Assembly: GCA_003660905.1 (NCBI GenBank)
Contig: QMVB01000019.1
Span: forward strand, 1-16,433
Length of the DNA: 16,433 bases
Origin: Candidatus Nanohalarchaeota archaeon
Lineage (GTDB): Archaea; EX4484-52
Direction: 5' to 3'
The position numbers were made by a program, and so were the translations under genes. The notes beneath the pieces are model-generated. The model ran no database searches and was not told the origin of the DNA. It worked only from the letters and a program-made list of their open reading frames with translations. Below are positions 15,169 through 16,433 of this stretch, in pieces (positions within the stretch are counted from its first letter, which is position 1; every line of letters begins with the position of its first letter).

Positions 15169-16080
15169 ATGAGGAAATTAAATCAAAAGAAAATCAAGTG
15201 GATTATAAGACAAAAAATAAACGGCATGAAAAACGTAAACATAGCACGAAGCCAAAATATCAGCACCAGAAGAGTAAAACAATTATACTCCAAATACGAA
15301 AAAACAGGCATTACGCCTGTACTAAAAAAACCAGGAAAGAAAACAATGATTATTCCTGAAAAATACATAAAACTAATTATAAAGCATACAAAGAGTATAA
15401 TATAAGCCTTCTTGCATTAGAAAAAATAATACAAAGAGAGCATAAGATTCATATACCTCACAATACAATATACGAGCATATGCTCGATAAAGGGCAAATA
15501 ATAGAAAATCCGAAAAAGAAAAAACAGCGCAAGTGGGTTCGATATGAAAGAGAGCATTCTTTGTCTTGAATATAATGAAAGACAAGTCATTGCCTTTCTT
15601 GATGACGCATCAAGAAAGATACTTTCCTGCATGGAATTTGACAATGCGACCACAAAAAAACTCAATAATTGCTTTGAACAAAGCAATAGAATCTGCTAAA
15701 AATTATGGAGGATTGAGCAAGTTATAAGTGATCATGGAACTCAATTCACTGCAAATAAGAAAGACAAAAAAGGAAGAGCAGAACACACCTTTGAGCAATA
15801 TCTCGAAAAACAAGGCATTGAACAGGTGCTTGCAAGAGTAAAGCATCCTCAAACCAATGGCAAGATGGAACGCTGGTTTGGATGCTACAAACAGCATAGG
15901 GATAGATTTGATAAATTGGAAGATTTTGTTAATTGGTACAATGATAAGCGACCGCATATGAGTTTGAAGTTCAATAAAGCAGAAACGCCATTCAAGGCGT
16001 TTATAAGAAAAATTCGTCAGGAAATATGGTTTGGATTTGCTGTGAGGCTGTTTAATTGGCGAGATTATGGGAATTTATAA
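15169..16080 (+). pseudogene. IS481-like DDE transposase pseudogene (four frameshifts)
   Basis: The conceptual protein runs across five frame segments. First is an N-terminal helix-turn-helix (15169 to about 15386, with MKNVNIARSQNISTRRVKQL). The frame then changes near 15386 (continuing YKEYNISLLALEKIIQREHK), near 15566, at an A7 run at 15654-15660, and near 15724. The final segment has ISDHGTQF (second catalytic Asp), HPQTNGKMERWFG (catalytic Glu) and WYNDKRPHMSL, and ends at 16080. Between REHSLS and LEYNERQVIAFLDDASRK about ten residues are missing, including the WH-x-DW segment that normally carries the first catalytic Asp. The rve-type core and HTH layout indicate the IS481 group. With one catalytic residue deleted and four frameshifts it cannot make an active transposase. 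Confidence 0.85.
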
Positions 16081-16103
16081 AAATATGACCATTATAGAAA
16101 ATA

Positions 16104-16124
16104 GAGGGAAAATATTTCGGGATA
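16104..16124 (-). repeat. Right terminal inverted repeat of the IS
   Basis: Its reverse complement reads TATCCCGAAATATTTTCCCT and matches the left end at 15 of 21 positions. It begins 23 nt after the transposase stop codon. Confidence 0.6.
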
Positions 16125-16174
16125 CGGCAATAAGATAAGTTGAATTGTCTTCTTAAATTATCTTTACAAAATCG

Positions 16175-16375
16175 TTACTTCTTAAATACTCTGTATATTA
16201 ATACAGCATAAAGCACTATAAACACACTGCAAAAATGCCATACATGCGCTCTAACAAATGTTGAAAAATAAGCGCCTATCACAATGCCAAACAGAACCAG
16301 TACAATTTTGATGAGGGCAAAATCCCAGATAGTCAACTTACGAATCTTCTTTTCGGACCATTCTATTAATCCCAT
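16175..16375 (-). CDS. Small two-helix membrane protein, function unknown
   Basis: Protein of 66 residues. A charged, probably cytoplasmic N terminus (EWSEKKIRKLTIWD, about 5-18) is followed by two hydrophobic segments, about 20-38 (FALIKIVLVLFGIVIGAYF) and 46-62 (WHFCSVFIVLYAVLIYR), and a basic tail (FKK). This is the look of small conserved integral membrane proteins in archaeal genomes, but I cannot name a function. The ATG is preceded by AAGGT about 7 nt upstream and by a TATA-like TTAAATAT about 30 nt upstream on the minus strand, supporting expression. It lies downstream of the dead IS and points toward it. No partner gene is visible in the remaining 58 bases. Confidence 0.65.
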   Translation of the reverse strand: MGLIEWSEKKIRKLTIWDFALIKIVLVLFGIVIGAYFSTFVRAHVWHFCSVFIVLYAVLIYRVFKK

Positions 16376-16433
16376 AAAATTACCTTATAGCTAAACAGAG
16401 TTCAAATATTTAAGCTTTTCTTTAGGCAATCAA

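Larger units (their letters stand above)
15133..16124 (+). mobile_element. Degenerate IS481-like insertion sequence
   Basis: Element of about 990 bp bounded by imperfect terminal inverted repeats. The left end (15133-15153) begins TATCCTGATTTA, and the right end (16124-16104, minus strand) begins TATCCCGAAATA; 15 of 21 positions match. The preceding TGT at 15130-15132 would fit the TGT start typical of IS481-family ends, but the right end lacks it. A single transposase remnant lies between the repeats. No target-site duplication is visible, as expected for an old copy. The element sits immediately upstream of the lysA promoter region, pointing away from it. Confidence 0.75.

Noticed and set aside
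15169..15405. A free-standing 78-residue helix-turn-helix regulator next to lysA
   Set aside because: The frame continues into transposase sequence after a one-base shift at about 15386 and lies between IS ends, so it is the N terminus of the dead transposase.
15535..15545. GGTTCGA-like string resembling a tRNA T-arm
   Set aside because: It lies inside the transposase remnant (coding WVRYE), with no matching acceptor, D or anticodon stems around it.

Overview
This AT-rich window looks archaeal. It has a complete archaeal-type PEP carboxylase, TATA-box-like promoters at archaeal spacing, one apparently leaderless start (leuB), and tightly packed operons joined by 4-bp ATGA stop/start overlaps. 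I cannot fix the lineage; an uncultured AT-rich archaeon fits. Several enzymes (460-470-residue LeuC with three Fe-S cysteines, 510-residue LeuA, DAP-route lysine enzymes) resemble bacterial versions, so a mixed or transferred gene complement is plausible.

Layout: 1-75 is the tail of an unidentified frame, followed by a 245-bp leader with two inverted repeats. 321-3450 is a forward operon leuB-leuC-leuD. 3494-4164 is a decayed alpha/beta-hydrolase pseudogene on the minus strand, convergent with leuD. 4165-6624 (minus) is leuA-ilvE. 6807-7778 (minus) is a radical SAM/SPASM-like enzyme of unknown role. 7840-8904 (minus) is asd. 8992-15064 (minus) is the tightly overlapping run lysA-ppcA-dapF-dapL-lysC, transcribed in that order. 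15133-16124 is a dead IS481-like insertion sequence with recognisable terminal inverted repeats and a four-times-frameshifted transposase. 16175-16375 (minus) is a small two-helix membrane protein.

How the genes work together: PpcA carboxylates PEP to oxaloacetate, the precursor of aspartate. LysC and Asd convert aspartate to aspartate semialdehyde. After the missing DapA/DapB steps, the aminotransferase (probably DapL), DapF and LysA make lysine. No succinylase genes (dapD/dapE) are present, which favours the one-step aminotransferase route. LeuA, LeuCD, LeuB and IlvE cover the whole leucine branch from 2-oxoisovalerate to leucine, but the upstream ilvB/N/C/D genes are not here. The window is therefore an amino-acid biosynthesis island (leucine plus lysine, with its own carbon-supply enzyme) bounded on one side by a degraded mobile element. 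I found no CRISPR array, tRNA, rRNA, defence system or phage module. The most interesting items are the PEP carboxylase inside the lysine operon, the radical SAM gene between the two pathways, the atypical LeuB nucleotide-loop sequence, candidate cis elements upstream of leuB, leuA and lysA, and the two well-resolved pseudogenes.
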